NCBI GenBank assembly: GCA_964436635.1
Contig: CAYTDM010000014.1
Coordinates: 1 to 55,738 of the forward strand
DNA: 55,738 nucleotides
Source of the DNA: DASRQK01 sp964436635
GTDB lineage: Bacteria > Bacteroidota > Bacteroidia > Sphingobacteriales > Sphingobacteriaceae
Direction of reading: 5' to 3'
Shown: positions 7,982-17,331 of the stretch, piece after piece
How positions within the stretch are numbered: the first letter of the stretch is position 1
Layout of the letters: the number at the start of each line of letters is the position of its first letter
Notes under the pieces: generated by a model
Told to the model about the DNA's origin: nothing
Database searches by the model: none
The model's input: the letters and a program-made list of their open reading frames with translations, nothing else
Position numbers and translations under genes: made by a program

Positions 7982-10903
7982 ATGAAATGTAATTTTAAGT
8001 TTCATGGAGTTTTGGCAATGTGTTTTGCCATAACCTTTGGAGCGTATGCACAGAAACCACCTCTCAACCATGATGTTTACGATGGTTGGCAGAGTTTGGG
8101 ATCGGCCACCATTAGTAAGGATGGTAAGGTCGTTTATTATGTGGTCAGTCCACAAGAAGGCGATGGCGTTTTAACCATAATGGATGTGGTAAAAAACAGC
8201 ACGATCGGTCAAGTTCCTCGTGCTACATCGGTCCAATTCTCGCCTGCTGGAAAGCATTTGGCCATGATCATCAAACCGAAGCATGCCGAAACAAGACAAG
8301 CTAGAATTGAAAAAAAACGGGGTGATGATATGCCGAAAGATACTTTAGGCATCTTTTCATTAGCGTCAGGAAACGTTGTGAAAGTTCCAGCCGCAAAAGG
8401 GTACAAGTTACCAGAAAAGCAAGGGAATTATATTGTGTATTTAGCAGACCAAGAGGTTAAAGAAGAAGCAAAACCAGCTGCTGAAACGACTGCTGCCTCT
8501 GAAGAAGCTCGCCCAGCAAGAGGGGGTGCACGTCCAGGTGCAGGAGCGCCACAAGGCGGAAATGGTGCAGCAAATGCCCGTAAAAAAACGGAAACCATGT
8601 TGTTTGTGTATCACTTTGAGAATGGAGTAGATACGGCATTCAATCGCGTTGATTCGTACTTTATTTCTAACAATGGTGAAGACTTGTTTTTTGTACGCAA
8701 ACCAGCTGATAAAGACACTGTAGGAGCAGATGCAGGAATTGTACACTATCACATTCCTTCAAAAAGCGGAAAATTAATCAGCAGTGGAAAAGGTAGTTAT
8801 AAGCAATTATCATTTTCAGATGATGAGTCACAGTTGATCTTTTTAGCCTATAAAGGTTCTGATAAAGTTCAAAACAAGATTCATCAAGTTTACCACTATA
8901 AAATGGGAGATGATTCCGCTCGATTGTTAATCAATGAGAAAACTGCTGGTATCCCTGCCGGTTGGCAAATCGGTGATGCGGGTTCGGTTCGTTTCACAAA
9001 AGATGGAAATCGCATTTTATTTGGAATCGCACCTGAGCCGCGCTTCAAAGACACTTCATTAGTCGAATTTGACCATGCAAAAGTAGATATTTGGCACTGG
9101 AATGAAGATTACCTTCAAACTCAACAATTGGTAAATTTAAGAAGAGACCAAAACCAAACTTACTTGGCATCGTTCGGGTTGAATGGAAATGGACGTGTAG
9201 TTCCTTTGGCGGACGATAAAATTTCAAGTTTACGCCTTGCGGATGAAGGGTCACAAGATTTAGCTTTGGGAACTTCTGACTTTGGAAGAAGAGTAGAAAC
9301 CCAATGGATGACCGGTACCTTCCAAGATATTTACCTTGTAAACATTAATAACGGTCAACGTAAATTAGTGAAAGAAAGAGTCCGTGGAAGCATTTCTATG
9401 TCACCAACTGGGAAATACGTTTTATGGTTCGATCGCATGGACGGAAACTGGTATGTGTATGCCGTAGAATCAGGTAAAGAATGGCAATTGAACGCGGGCA
9501 TGAGTGTTCCATTCGCAAACGAAGACAATGATTCACCGGATGAGCCAAATAGCTACGGCATTGTAGGATGGAGCAAAAACGACGATCACGTATTTATCAA
9601 TGATAAATATGATATCTGGATGTTTGATTTAAATAAAGGGACTCATCGTTCGATCACCAATGGTTACGGTCGTGCGAATAATATCACCTTTCGTTACCAA
9701 AACATGACTGCTTCTTCTGGCGGTGGTTTTGGTGGTGGACGTTTTGGCGGCGGTGGCAGCGATCCGATTGATGCTTCTAAAGCCATGTGGTTATCCGCAT
9801 TCCATAACGAAACCATGGAAAGCGGTTTCTTCAAAACGAACCCAAGAGATGGTCGTAATCCAGAGAAAGTAGTTTTAGGTCCTTATCGTTATGCGCAAGC
9901 AAAAGGTGCTGAAAATGCTGACGTATTTATTTACACCAAAGAAAACTATGAGTTATCTCCTAACTTATTTGTTTCAAAGGATTTTGTGAAAGAAACACAG
10001 TTGAGTAACACGAATCCTCAACAAGCTTCTTATAACTGGGGAACTGCTGAGTTATTTGAGTGGACGACTCCAAGAGGATTTAAAGGGAAAGGGGTTCTTT
10101 ATAAACCGGAGGATTTTGATCCAAATAAAAAATATCCAGTTATTGCGTATTTCTACGAAATCGTATCCAACACCTTATATCAATACAATGCTCCAGGCCC
10201 GACTCCATCGCGCTTGAATATTAGTTACTTCGTGAGTAATGGATACATCGTTTTGGCACCAGATGTGCATTATGAAATTGGATATCCAGGACGTTCTGCT
10301 GAAGAATACATTAACTCTGGTATGAAAGCCTTAACTCAGTATCCATGGGTAGATGCGAAAGCATTAGGTATTCAAGGACAAAGCTGGGGTGGTTACCAGG
10401 TAGCTCATTTGATCACGCGTACAGATATGTATGCAGCAGCTTGGGCGGGTGCTCCTGTAGTGAATATGACTTCAGCATATGGTGGAATTCGTTGGACAAC
10501 TGGTTTGAATAGACAGTTCCAATACGAGCGTACTCAAAGTCGTCTTGGTGCAACTTTATGGGAAAAACCAGAGTTATATATCGAGAACTCGCCATTATTC
10601 TACATGCCGAATGTAAAAACTCCAGTGGCGATTATGCACAATGATCAAGACGGAGCGGTGCCTTGGTACCAAGGTATTGAAATGTTTACAGCTTTACGTC
10701 GCTTAGGCAAACCAGCTTGGTTATTGAACTATAATGGTGACGATCATAATTTGGTTCAACGTCAAAACCGTAAGGACATTCAACGTAGACAACAACAATT
10801 CTTTGATCACTTCTTGAAAGGTAAACCTGCCGCACCATGGATCGAAACCGGTGTTCCAGCAGTGTTAAAAGGAATTGATTGGGGATTTGGTGACAATAAG
10901 TAA
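7982..10903 (+). CDS. Secreted S9 family prolyl oligopeptidase-like serine peptidase
   Basis: Exported serine peptidase of the prolyl oligopeptidase/dipeptidyl peptidase clan, 973 residues. A signal peptide ends at AYAQ. An in-frame ATG 42 bp upstream (7940) would put extra residues before it, so 7982 is preferred. A beta-propeller-like half is followed by the alpha/beta hydrolase domain with Ser801 in GQSWGGY, Asp890 in DQDGAVP and His922 in GDDHNL. Two low-complexity Gly/Ala/Arg/Pro-rich insertions interrupt the propeller part (coding near 8500-8580 and 9715-9760). It converges on the SusD gene across a strong double-hairpin terminator region. Role: digestion of peptides outside the inner membrane. 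Confidence 0.9.
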   Translation: MKCNFKFHGVLAMCFAITFGAYAQKPPLNHDVYDGWQSLGSATISKDGKVVYYVVSPQEGDGVLTIMDVVKNSTIGQVPRATSVQFSPAGKHLAMIIKPKHAETRQARIEKKRGDDMPKDTLGIFSLASGNVVKVPAAKGYKLPEKQGNYIVYLADQEVKEEAKPAAETTAASEEARPARGGARPGAGAPQGGNGAANARKKTETMLFVYHFENGVDTAFNRVDSYFISNNGEDLFFVRKPADKDTVGADAGIVHYHIPSKSGKLISSGKGSYKQLSFSDDESQLIFLAYKGSDKVQNKIHQVYHYKMGDDSARLLINEKTAGIPAGWQIGDAGSVRFTKDGNRILFGIAPEPRFKDTSLVEFDHAKVDIWHWNEDYLQTQQLVNLRRDQNQTYLASFGLNGNGRVVPLADDKISSLRLADEGSQDLALGTSDFGRRVETQWMTGTFQDIYLVNINNGQRKLVKERVRGSISMSPTGKYVLWFDRMDGNWYVYAVESGKEWQLNAGMSVPFANEDNDSPDEPNSYGIVGWSKNDDHVFINDKYDIWMFDLNKGTHRSITNGYGRANNITFRYQNMTASSGGGFGGGRFGGGGSDPIDASKAMWLSAFHNETMESGFFKTNPRDGRNPEKVVLGPYRYAQAKGAENADVFIYTKENYELSPNLFVSKDFVKETQLSNTNPQQASYNWGTAELFEWTTPRGFKGKGVLYKPEDFDPNKKYPVIAYFYEIVSNTLYQYNAPGPTPSRLNISYFVSNGYIVLAPDVHYEIGYPGRSAEEYINSGMKALTQYPWVDAKALGIQGQSWGGYQVAHLITRTDMYAAAWAGAPVVNMTSAYGGIRWTTGLNRQFQYERTQSRLGATLWEKPELYIENSPLFYMPNVKTPVAIMHNDQDGAVPWYQGIEMFTALRRLGKPAWLLNYNGDDHNLVQRQNRKDIQRRQQQFFDHFLKGKPAAPWIETGVPAVLKGIDWGFGDNK

Positions 10904-10921
10904 TCATTATAATTTAAAAAT

Positions 10922-10961
10922 GAAGATCAGCATGTTTTGCAAAACACACTTGTTGATCTTC
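10922..10961 (+). terminator. Hairpin downstream of the S9 peptidase gene
   Basis: An 11-bp stem (one G-U pair) pairs 10922-10932 with 10951-10961, with a self-complementary TGTTTTGCAAAACA core in the loop. It lies 18 bases after the stop codon, and a weak T-run follows. Confidence 0.5.
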
Positions 10962-10987
10962 TTTGATTAATGATCACAGATAAAATG

Positions 10988-11024
10988 AAAAGGCCTGTCA
11001 AACATTGTTTGACAGGCCTTTTTT
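10988..11024. terminator. Bidirectional intrinsic terminator between convergent genes
   Basis: A perfect 17-bp stem pairs 10988-11004 with 11006-11022. The GC-rich core GGCCTGTCAAACA is flanked by A-tract and T-tract on both sides, so it can stop transcription of the peptidase gene (+) and of the susCD operon (-). Confidence 0.9.
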
Positions 11025-11070
11025 AATGTATTGTAACTGCTAAATATGCAATTCCCAATCGCTCACTCAA

Positions 11071-12525
11071 TTAGATTTGAGAATTCGATTTAGTTTCACT
11101 AATTGGAATAGGGAATACATATCTTGAGTCAGAAGGTTGAATCGTTGTACCTGCACCAAATGAACGAATTGGTTGGTTTCTACGAAGGATGTCGTTCGAA
11201 CGGAAACCTTCTGCTAACAACTCAATTCTTCTTTCAGTAAGAATCGCCTCGATCAACTGTGCTTTGTTCATTGTTCCAAAATCATATGAAGGATCTGAAC
11301 GATGGTGAACTGCTTCTAATAATGCTCTCGCTCTAGTTTGTGAACCTACTTCAGCCTCCGCCTCAGCTAAGTTTAACAAAACTTCTGCATAACGAATCAT
11401 CGGCACGTAATCTACATAAGGAGATACACCCGAAAACTTCGTTGGATGTGGACCAATGCCTGAGTAAACAGCAGTTAATTGCGTTCTACGTGCATCGTTT
11501 GCACCCCATTGAGCATGAGCATAAATACCCGGAGAATTTGAGTTTAAGTAATACTCTAAGTTACCTGCATTGAAGTAGTAACCTAATTGGTTCTGAGTAC
11601 CTGGAGCATTGGTAGTCGCCATTGGGAATGAGAAAATGGACTCACTCGTATTAAATGGCGGGTTAAATACCGCACGAATACTTGGATTTAAGGCAGATGC
11701 TACACCGCTTGTAGTGGTGAATGGAGCATTTGCAGAAACGATTTTATTTGCTTCAGTAATGACACCAGGGAAATCACCTTTTACTAACAAGATACGTGTT
11801 TTTAAAGCGATTGCTGTGTTTTTGTGAGCGCGAGTTAAATTCGCTTCACGGCTACCGCGATCGTTTGGTAAACCAGCAATGGCATCGTCGATGTCACTCA
11901 AGATTTGAGTGTACACCTGAGCAACGGTGCTTCTTGGCATGTCATTATTGTCTGGACCAATTTCTGGTTGTAAACGCAATGGTAAACCTGGTGATGCTCC
12001 GTTATCTGCTGCGAAAGGTTTCGCAAAAATTTGAACTAAACCAAAGTAATTCAAAGCACGAATGAATTTCGCTTCCGCAATCGCACGAGTTGCAAATGCC
12101 GCATCTAAACCTGCTTCATTTTTAGTTAAAGCGTCGATTGCGATGTTTGCTCTGTTAATCGTTAAATATGCAGTGCTCCAGAAACTAGCAATGTACGAGT
12201 CTCCAGCATCGTTGTTGTGTTGGTAAGTCGTGTATCCAGTTACGGTATTCGTTGTTCTGTTCACGAACTCTTCAGCACGGATGTCATTATAAATATGGTA
12301 ACGACCTCCAAACAGAGCGCCTGATTTAGACGATGAGTACAATCCAGTAATTACAGTTTCGGCTTTATCTACAGAGGTAAACATGACTGCGTCCGATAAA
12401 GATGTTTCAGGCTCTTTAATCAGAAACTCCTCTTTACAAGCACTATTCAGCCCTGCCGCCAGCAACAATCCTGCTAACGCAAGTTTTGTTGTGTTTTTCT
12501 TTATATTAAATTTATTTGTTTTCAT
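11071..12525 (-). CDS. SusD/RagB family nutrient-binding outer-membrane lipoprotein
   Basis: SusD-type lipoprotein that caps its SusC partner and captures substrate at the cell surface. 484 residues. The signal ends at Cys30 (LNSAC), followed by KEE, which resembles the acidic surface-export signal of Bacteroidota lipoproteins. The characteristic N-terminal helices (EPETSLSDAVMFTS) and the C-terminal RRIELLAEGFRSNDILR segment are clear. It lies 11 bp downstream of the susC gene in the same operon. The substrate is unknown: no glycoside hydrolase is adjacent, and the nearest degradative gene is the S9 peptidase on the other side. Confidence 0.93.
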   Translation of the reverse strand: MKTNKFNIKKNTTKLALAGLLLAAGLNSACKEEFLIKEPETSLSDAVMFTSVDKAETVITGLYSSSKSGALFGGRYHIYNDIRAEEFVNRTTNTVTGYTTYQHNNDAGDSYIASFWSTAYLTINRANIAIDALTKNEAGLDAAFATRAIAEAKFIRALNYFGLVQIFAKPFAADNGASPGLPLRLQPEIGPDNNDMPRSTVAQVYTQILSDIDDAIAGLPNDRGSREANLTRAHKNTAIALKTRILLVKGDFPGVITEANKIVSANAPFTTTSGVASALNPSIRAVFNPPFNTSESIFSFPMATTNAPGTQNQLGYYFNAGNLEYYLNSNSPGIYAHAQWGANDARRTQLTAVYSGIGPHPTKFSGVSPYVDYVPMIRYAEVLLNLAEAEAEVGSQTRARALLEAVHHRSDPSYDFGTMNKAQLIEAILTERRIELLAEGFRSNDILRRNQPIRSFGAGTTIQPSDSRYVFPIPISETKSNSQI

Positions 12526-12536
12526 ATCCTATTCGA

Positions 12537-15500
12537 TTAAAAATTGACGTTAACTCCAAAAGTGAAAGAACGACCTTGAGGAATTGAGTTACGCTCAACA
12601 CCAGAAGCCAAGTTCGAGTTACCATTCGTAGAAATTTCTGGGTCAACTCCAGTGTATTTTGTCCACAAGAACAAGTTGTTCGAAGAAACATAAACACGGA
12701 TGGCCTTCCAGCTTGTTGATGAACTGCCTAACAATTCAGGAGTAATTCTGTATCCCAATGTAGCAGCTTGTAAACGTAAGAAATCACCTTTTTCGATGTT
12801 TGCATCGATAGCAAAAGAAGATCCATTTGACACGTTATCACCATAAACAGTACGTGGAATGTTTGTTTTGTCACCTGGGTTTTTCCAAGCATTTAAAACT
12901 TCAACACTGTTGTTCCAAATACGTTGGTCAAGCATACCTGCACGTGATCCATTGTAGATGTAATTCCCACCTGAGAACGTAAAGTTTAATCCAGCATCAA
13001 AATTTCCAAAATTCATCGTGTTGTTGAAACCACCAAACCAAGTAGGAAGTGTTCCGCCTAATACCACTTGGGAGGCACTTGGAGAGCTTGTAGGACGACC
13101 ATCTAAATAGGTCCATGCATTTGCACCACCTAAGTGTTGGTATTGTACTTGCTCACCAGCTGCGTTGATGAAAATTCTTCTTCCATTTTCAGGATTCACA
13201 CCAGCAGTTTTAACAGCATATAAACTTGCAGCAGGGTATCCTTCTGTAGTGATTGAAGTCATCTCTAATCCAGCAGTAGAAGCGATTAATGGTTGGTCTT
13301 CAACTAATTTGTCAACCATGTTTTTCACAAAGCCAACATTTAAGTTCGATGACCATCTGAATTTGTCATTGTCCACAATCATTGCGTTCACTGTGAAATC
13401 CCATCCTTTATTATGCATCGAACCAACGTTCGCTAAGATAGAGTTACCAGGGATACCTTTTGAAGGCGCTTGAGGAACTGCAAGAATCATGTTATCGATG
13501 TTTTTCTTGTACCAGTTTGCCTCTACGCTTAAGCGGTTATTGAAGAAACCTAAATCAACACCAATGTTGGTTTGTTGTGAAGTTTCCCATTTCAAGTCTT
13601 TATTACCTGAGTTGTTGAATGCCCAAAGAGGAGCAGAACCATAGATACCTGATCCGTAAGTTGAGTACTCGTTGTACGCACCTACACCACCATTACCTAC
13701 ACGACCCCAGCTCGCTTTAAAGCGCATCATGTTCATTGTTTCAGATAAAGCAGAGTTTTTGTAGAATCCTTCTTCTGAGATAGACCATCCAAAAGATGCT
13801 CCACCAAAGTTACCCCATTGGTTACCTCTTGCTAAACCTGAGTTACCGTCACGTCTAAAGTTACCACTTAAGAAATAACGATTATCATAGTTGTAGCTTG
13901 CCATGGCAATGTATGCTAAGTAAGCCACTTCACTAATACCAGATCCAGAAGCAACGTTAATGTTGTACGTTCCTTGGAATTGGTTGAAGAATGGATCGAT
14001 CAAATCTTCTTTCGCAGCACCCCATGCATCAGAACGCGTAGTTTGAGCATCCGAACTTAACGATACGTTTAAGTTGTGTTTTTCTGCTACCGTAGTGTTA
14101 TACTGTAATGTGTTAATCCAGTTCCAGTTTTCTGAACGTACGTTTCTGTTTGATGCACGTCCATTATAGCTCCATCCATCACCGTTGATTGGGTTCCAGA
14201 ATACTTGGTCTTCAGTTAATCGCATGTCCCAAGTGTATGAAGTTCTGAAGATTAATCCTTTAGCCAAGTCGATTTGCGCACCTAAGTTTGCGAATAAACG
14301 GTTGGTTTCGGAAATGTTTTTATCTTCTTCGATTAATACCATTGGGTTCGGGAATTGTGAAGGAACTAAGTTGGCTCCTCTACCGATCGCTGAATTCAAT
14401 ACGTGGTATGAACCATCTGGATTGAAAGCAGGAACGCTTGGGATTTGCGCTACCGCAATACGACCTAAACCTGACGTAGCAAATGCACCACCGGCATAAG
14501 AACCACTATTCGGTGCTTTGTTAATTGAATTGGTGTAGTTAATATTACCCAATAATTTTAACCAGTTGTTTACCTTATGATCTACATTAAAGCGTCCTGA
14601 TTTACGGCCGAAGCTGTTTGCTTTCAAGAAACCTTCTTGGTTAGATAAACCTGCAGAGAAGTAATAAACAGTTTTGTCAGAACCACCTGAAATAGTTAAG
14701 TTGTGGTTATGAGATAATGCTTGACGATACACTTCTGATTGCCAATCCATATCCACAAGATTGCCATTCGCATCGTAGCTTGGCTGGAATGGATTTGCTA
14801 CAATCGCATTTGGATTTAATGCTCTTGCATTTGCAGCAGCAGCATTTTTAACATCCATGTATTGTTGAGCATTTAATACTTCTGGTAATCTTACTGCTTC
14901 GTTTACACCTACCCAAGCATCGTAGCTTACACGTGCATCACCAGCTTTACCACGTTTAGTAGTAATTAATAATACCCCAGAAGCAGCACGAGATCCATAG
15001 ATCGCAGCAGAAGCCGCATCTTTTAAGATGTCGATGGTTTCAATGTCGTTCGGGTTAATGTCCGCAAGCGGGTTGTTTGTTGCAGCTGTTCCTGAAACGT
15101 CTCCAGTTGCGATTGGAATACCGTCAACTACGACTAATGGGAATGAGCTTAATGACAAAGAACTTAATCCGCGAACACGAATGACTGGAGGGTTGTTCAA
15201 AAGTCCGTTAGGAACCGTGATGTTTACCCCAGAAGCTTGTCCACTTAAACCTTGGCTAAAACTTTGGATAGGACGGTCTGCAACCACAGCTCCTGTGACA
15301 CGAGCTGAAGATCCTGTAATATCAGCTCTTCTTTGTACACCGTAACCCGTTACAACCACTTCCCCGATGTCGGTTGCTGCAGTTTGTAATTCTGCGTTCA
15401 CTGTGTTGCTTGATCCGATCTCTTTAGTTAAAGAGGCATACCCCACAAATGTGAATAATAGGGAACGAGCAGAAGAAGGCACACTTAACGTGTAGGTACC

Positions 15501-15674
15501 ATTCGCATCGGTTTCGATCTTAATGCTTGTACCTACAACTGACACAGTTGCTCCTTGAAGAGGAACACCGGTGTCGGCAGCAGTCACACGACCACTGACC
15601 CTTCTTTCTTGAGCGTACGCTGATCCTATCAGCATAAACCCAAGCAAAAGATAACAAAGTAACTTTTGTTTCAT
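12537..15674 (-). CDS. SusC/RagA family TonB-dependent outer-membrane transporter
   Basis: A 1045-residue TonB-dependent importer. Signal peptide ending GSAYAQ, then a carboxypeptidase-regulatory-like beta domain (about 24-105), the SusC signature around EVVVTGYGVQRR, a plug domain with the SusC-type motif RGLSSLS and DILKDAASAAIYGSRA, and a long beta-barrel ending in the aromatic C-terminal strand FTFGVNVNF. It pairs with the SusD gene immediately downstream. Transport of an oligomer (glycan or peptide) is expected, and the cargo is not recognisable. Its promoter should lie in the 215-bp gap shared with divergent ftsB. Confidence 0.95.
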   Translation of the reverse strand: MKQKLLCYLLLGFMLIGSAYAQERRVSGRVTAADTGVPLQGATVSVVGTSIKIETDANGTYTLSVPSSARSLLFTFVGYASLTKEIGSSNTVNAELQTAATDIGEVVVTGYGVQRRADITGSSARVTGAVVADRPIQSFSQGLSGQASGVNITVPNGLLNNPPVIRVRGLSSLSLSSFPLVVVDGIPIATGDVSGTAATNNPLADINPNDIETIDILKDAASAAIYGSRAASGVLLITTKRGKAGDARVSYDAWVGVNEAVRLPEVLNAQQYMDVKNAAAANARALNPNAIVANPFQPSYDANGNLVDMDWQSEVYRQALSHNHNLTISGGSDKTVYYFSAGLSNQEGFLKANSFGRKSGRFNVDHKVNNWLKLLGNINYTNSINKAPNSGSYAGGAFATSGLGRIAVAQIPSVPAFNPDGSYHVLNSAIGRGANLVPSQFPNPMVLIEEDKNISETNRLFANLGAQIDLAKGLIFRTSYTWDMRLTEDQVFWNPINGDGWSYNGRASNRNVRSENWNWINTLQYNTTVAEKHNLNVSLSSDAQTTRSDAWGAAKEDLIDPFFNQFQGTYNINVASGSGISEVAYLAYIAMASYNYDNRYFLSGNFRRDGNSGLARGNQWGNFGGASFGWSISEEGFYKNSALSETMNMMRFKASWGRVGNGGVGAYNEYSTYGSGIYGSAPLWAFNNSGNKDLKWETSQQTNIGVDLGFFNNRLSVEANWYKKNIDNMILAVPQAPSKGIPGNSILANVGSMHNKGWDFTVNAMIVDNDKFRWSSNLNVGFVKNMVDKLVEDQPLIASTAGLEMTSITTEGYPAASLYAVKTAGVNPENGRRIFINAAGEQVQYQHLGGANAWTYLDGRPTSSPSASQVVLGGTLPTWFGGFNNTMNFGNFDAGLNFTFSGGNYIYNGSRAGMLDQRIWNNSVEVLNAWKNPGDKTNIPRTVYGDNVSNGSSFAIDANIEKGDFLRLQAATLGYRITPELLGSSSTSWKAIRVYVSSNNLFLWTKYTGVDPEISTNGNSNLASGVERNSIPQGRSFTFGVNVNF

Positions 15675-15877
15675 GTGTTAAAAATTTAAGTTAATAATTG
15701 AATTGAATAAAAATAAAAATGTTTTTTTATTGGTTTTTCTACTTAAGCTCTTGTGGAGCGAAGGTAAAGTAATAGCAATAGTAGTAATATTTCATAAATA
15801 TTACAAATGAAATAAAAAATAAATGTAACTTTATCTGAATAATACAGGAATGTTATTAAATTTAGCATTATTATGAA

Positions 15878-15885
15878 TATGTTTG
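15878..15885 (+). promoter_or_regulatory. -7 promoter element before ftsB/divIC
   Basis: TATGTTTG matches the Bacteroidota TAnnTTTG -7 element and ends only 4 bases before the ATG at 15890. If used, the transcript would be leaderless or nearly so. No clear -33 TTG is visible. Confidence 0.4.
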
Positions 15886-15889
15886 TCAT

Positions 15890-16183
15890 ATGAAACGTCT
15901 CTTTCAAATACTAAAGAACAAATATTTTATAGCTGCTTGTATTTTTTCAGTTTGGATGATTTTTTTTGATCGTCATGATGTAACCACCCAATACGAATAT
16001 TATGAGCAGCTTAAAGCATTAGAAAGTGAAAAATCGTTCTATGAAAACGAAATTGAACGAATTAATCTAAGTATTCAGAATTTAGAGAGTAATTCGGTGG
16101 AAATTGAAAAATTAGCGCGCGAAAAATACCAAATGAAGAAAGATGGGGAAGATGTATATGTGTTAATTCATGAAAATGATTAA
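15890..16183 (+). CDS. FtsB/DivIC-type septum formation initiator
   Basis: Small bitopic division protein, 97 residues. A short cytoplasmic N terminus, one membrane helix (about 11-26, YFIAACIFSVWMIFF), then a coiled coil (about 38-85) ending in the conserved LAREKYQMKKDGEDVYVL segment of the FtsB/DivIC family. It should act with FtsL and FtsQ/DivIB in the periplasm to activate septal peptidoglycan synthesis. It is divergent from susC and is followed 34 bp later by rlmH. Family membership is clear; choosing between the FtsB and DivIC names is not. Confidence 0.88.
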   Translation: MKRLFQILKNKYFIAACIFSVWMIFFDRHDVTTQYEYYEQLKALESEKSFYENEIERINLSIQNLESNSVEIEKLAREKYQMKKDGEDVYVLIHEND

Positions 16184-16217
16184 TTCCTAAGCAATTTTTA
16201 AACTTCCTTCTGTAGGT

Positions 16218-16691
16218 ATGAAAATTCAATTGATTTGTATTGGTAAAACGGATGAACCGTATATTATACAAGGAATAGACAAGTATTTGTCAAGACTAAA
16301 GCATTACATTTCTTTTAAAATGACCGTGATTCCGGATGTTAAAAATGCCAAGCATTTATCTACTACGGAACAAAAATCTCAAGAAGCCAAGCTTATTTTG
16401 AAACACATCACTTCGGCAGATTGGGTCGTGCTTTTGGATGAAAGGGGAGAACAGTATAGTTCAAAGAATTTTTCTAATTTTTTAAATAAGAAGGCCATTT
16501 CAAGTGTGCAACAAGTCATTTTTGTCATTGGAGGCCCTTATGGATTTGATGAGTCGGTTTATGCGCGCGCAAACCAGCAGATGTCCCTGTCTAAAATGAC
16601 GTTTTCACATCAAATGGTACGACTTTTCTTTGTGGAACAAGTATATAGGGCGTATACAATTTTAAAAGGTGAACCGTATCACCATGAATAA
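16218..16691 (+). CDS. rlmH: 23S rRNA (pseudouridine1915-N3)-methyltransferase RlmH
   Basis: SPOUT-class methyltransferase that methylates pseudouridine 1915 in helix 69 of 23S rRNA. 157 residues, the normal length. Diagnostic segments are VVLLDERGEQYSS, the SAM-binding knot IFVIGGPYGFDE and the C-terminal LSKMTFSHQMVRLFFVEQVY...GEPYHHE. It follows ftsB and precedes a 41-residue membrane protein gene, and all three probably share a transcript ending at the hairpin near 16855. Confidence 0.95.
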   Translation: MKIQLICIGKTDEPYIIQGIDKYLSRLKHYISFKMTVIPDVKNAKHLSTTEQKSQEAKLILKHITSADWVVLLDERGEQYSSKNFSNFLNKKAISSVQQVIFVIGGPYGFDESVYARANQQMSLSKMTFSHQMVRLFFVEQVYRAYTILKGEPYHHE

Positions 16692-16727
16692 AATCCAAAT
16701 AACAGTCGGTAAATAAATTGAGAGTAC

Positions 16728-16853
16728 ATGAAAATTCCAAAAAGAGATTATCACTTCAAAAGCTCTGAAACTTCTAGTGAGAATAGAATGTTTTGGATCA
16801 TGACCATTATTGGTTTAGCGATTGCTTTTGCACTTTATTATTTTTTAGGGTAA
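16728..16853 (+). CDS. 41-residue single-pass membrane protein
   Basis: A small open frame just after rlmH. It starts with ATG 16728 (MKIPKRDYHFKSSE), has a charged and polar N-terminal half, and ends in one membrane helix (about residues 22-40, FWIMTIIGLAIAFALYYF) with the stop TAA at 16851. A strong intrinsic terminator begins two bases after the stop, which fits a real last gene of the transcript. The basic N terminus predicts a cytoplasmic N terminus. No family is recognised. Confidence 0.6.
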   Translation: MKIPKRDYHFKSSETSSENRMFWIMTIIGLAIAFALYYFLG

Positions 16854-16854
16854 A

Positions 16855-16896
16855 AAAAATTGGATAGGAATTTTTATGAACTCCTATCCAATTTTT
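16855..16896. terminator. Intrinsic terminator after the rlmH transcript
   Basis: A perfect 15-bp stem pairs 16855-16869 with 16882-16896 around the core TTGGATAGGA, with A- and T-tracts on the two sides. It can serve both the rlmH unit (+) and the DUF5606 gene (-), which ends at 16918. Confidence 0.88.
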
Positions 16897-16917
16897 AAAA
16901 AACTCATTTCCTAATGT

Positions 16918-17331
16918 TTATGGATTTACCTGAAGAGGTTCCGGTTCTTCCTCCTCAAACAATGGAAGATCTTTAATGATATTGTACCAAGCGACCACCT
17001 TTTTGATATCAGAAGAATACACACGTGATTCATCATGATTTGGGACGATATCACGGAAAAAATTTCGAAGAGTGGTTCCATCCGCTTTGGTGTCCGGTAA
17101 AACCGCCGGATTTTCTTTGATTTTGTAAAACACATCAATCAATCGAATCTCTTCTTCCTCACCAAAAATAGTGATATCTTCTAAAGTGGCTAATTTAGTA
17201 GTCGATAGGTTCACTACATGGCGAATTGCTTGATTGTCTAAACTTTCAATGACAAACCCATTTTTGTTTTGCCCGATTAATCTAAATAAACCTGGTTTTC
17301 CTGTAACTGCAACTAATCCTCTTAAATTCAT
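16918..17331 (-). CDS. DUF5606 domain protein
   Basis: Conserved Bacteroidota protein of unknown function, 137 residues. The recognisable N-terminal segment is LRGLVAVTGKPGLFRLIGQ followed by NKNGFVIESLD. A conserved middle part reads ITIFGEEEEIRLIDVF, and the C terminus is acidic and proline-rich. No signal peptide, so cytoplasmic. Its ATG overlaps the stop codon of the cyclophilin gene (TAATG), indicating translational coupling in a two-gene operon. Confidence 0.8.
   Translation of the reverse strand: MNLRGLVAVTGKPGLFRLIGQNKNGFVIESLDNQAIRHVVNLSTTKLATLEDITIFGEEEEIRLIDVFYKIKENPAVLPDTKADGTTLRNFFRDIVPNHDESRVYSSDIKKVVAWYNIIKDLPLFEEEEPEPLQVNP

Noticed and set aside
11071..15674. Full polysaccharide utilisation locus around SusC/SusD
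   Set aside because: No glycoside hydrolase, lyase, hybrid sensor or anti-sigma factor pair is adjacent; only the importer pair is present.
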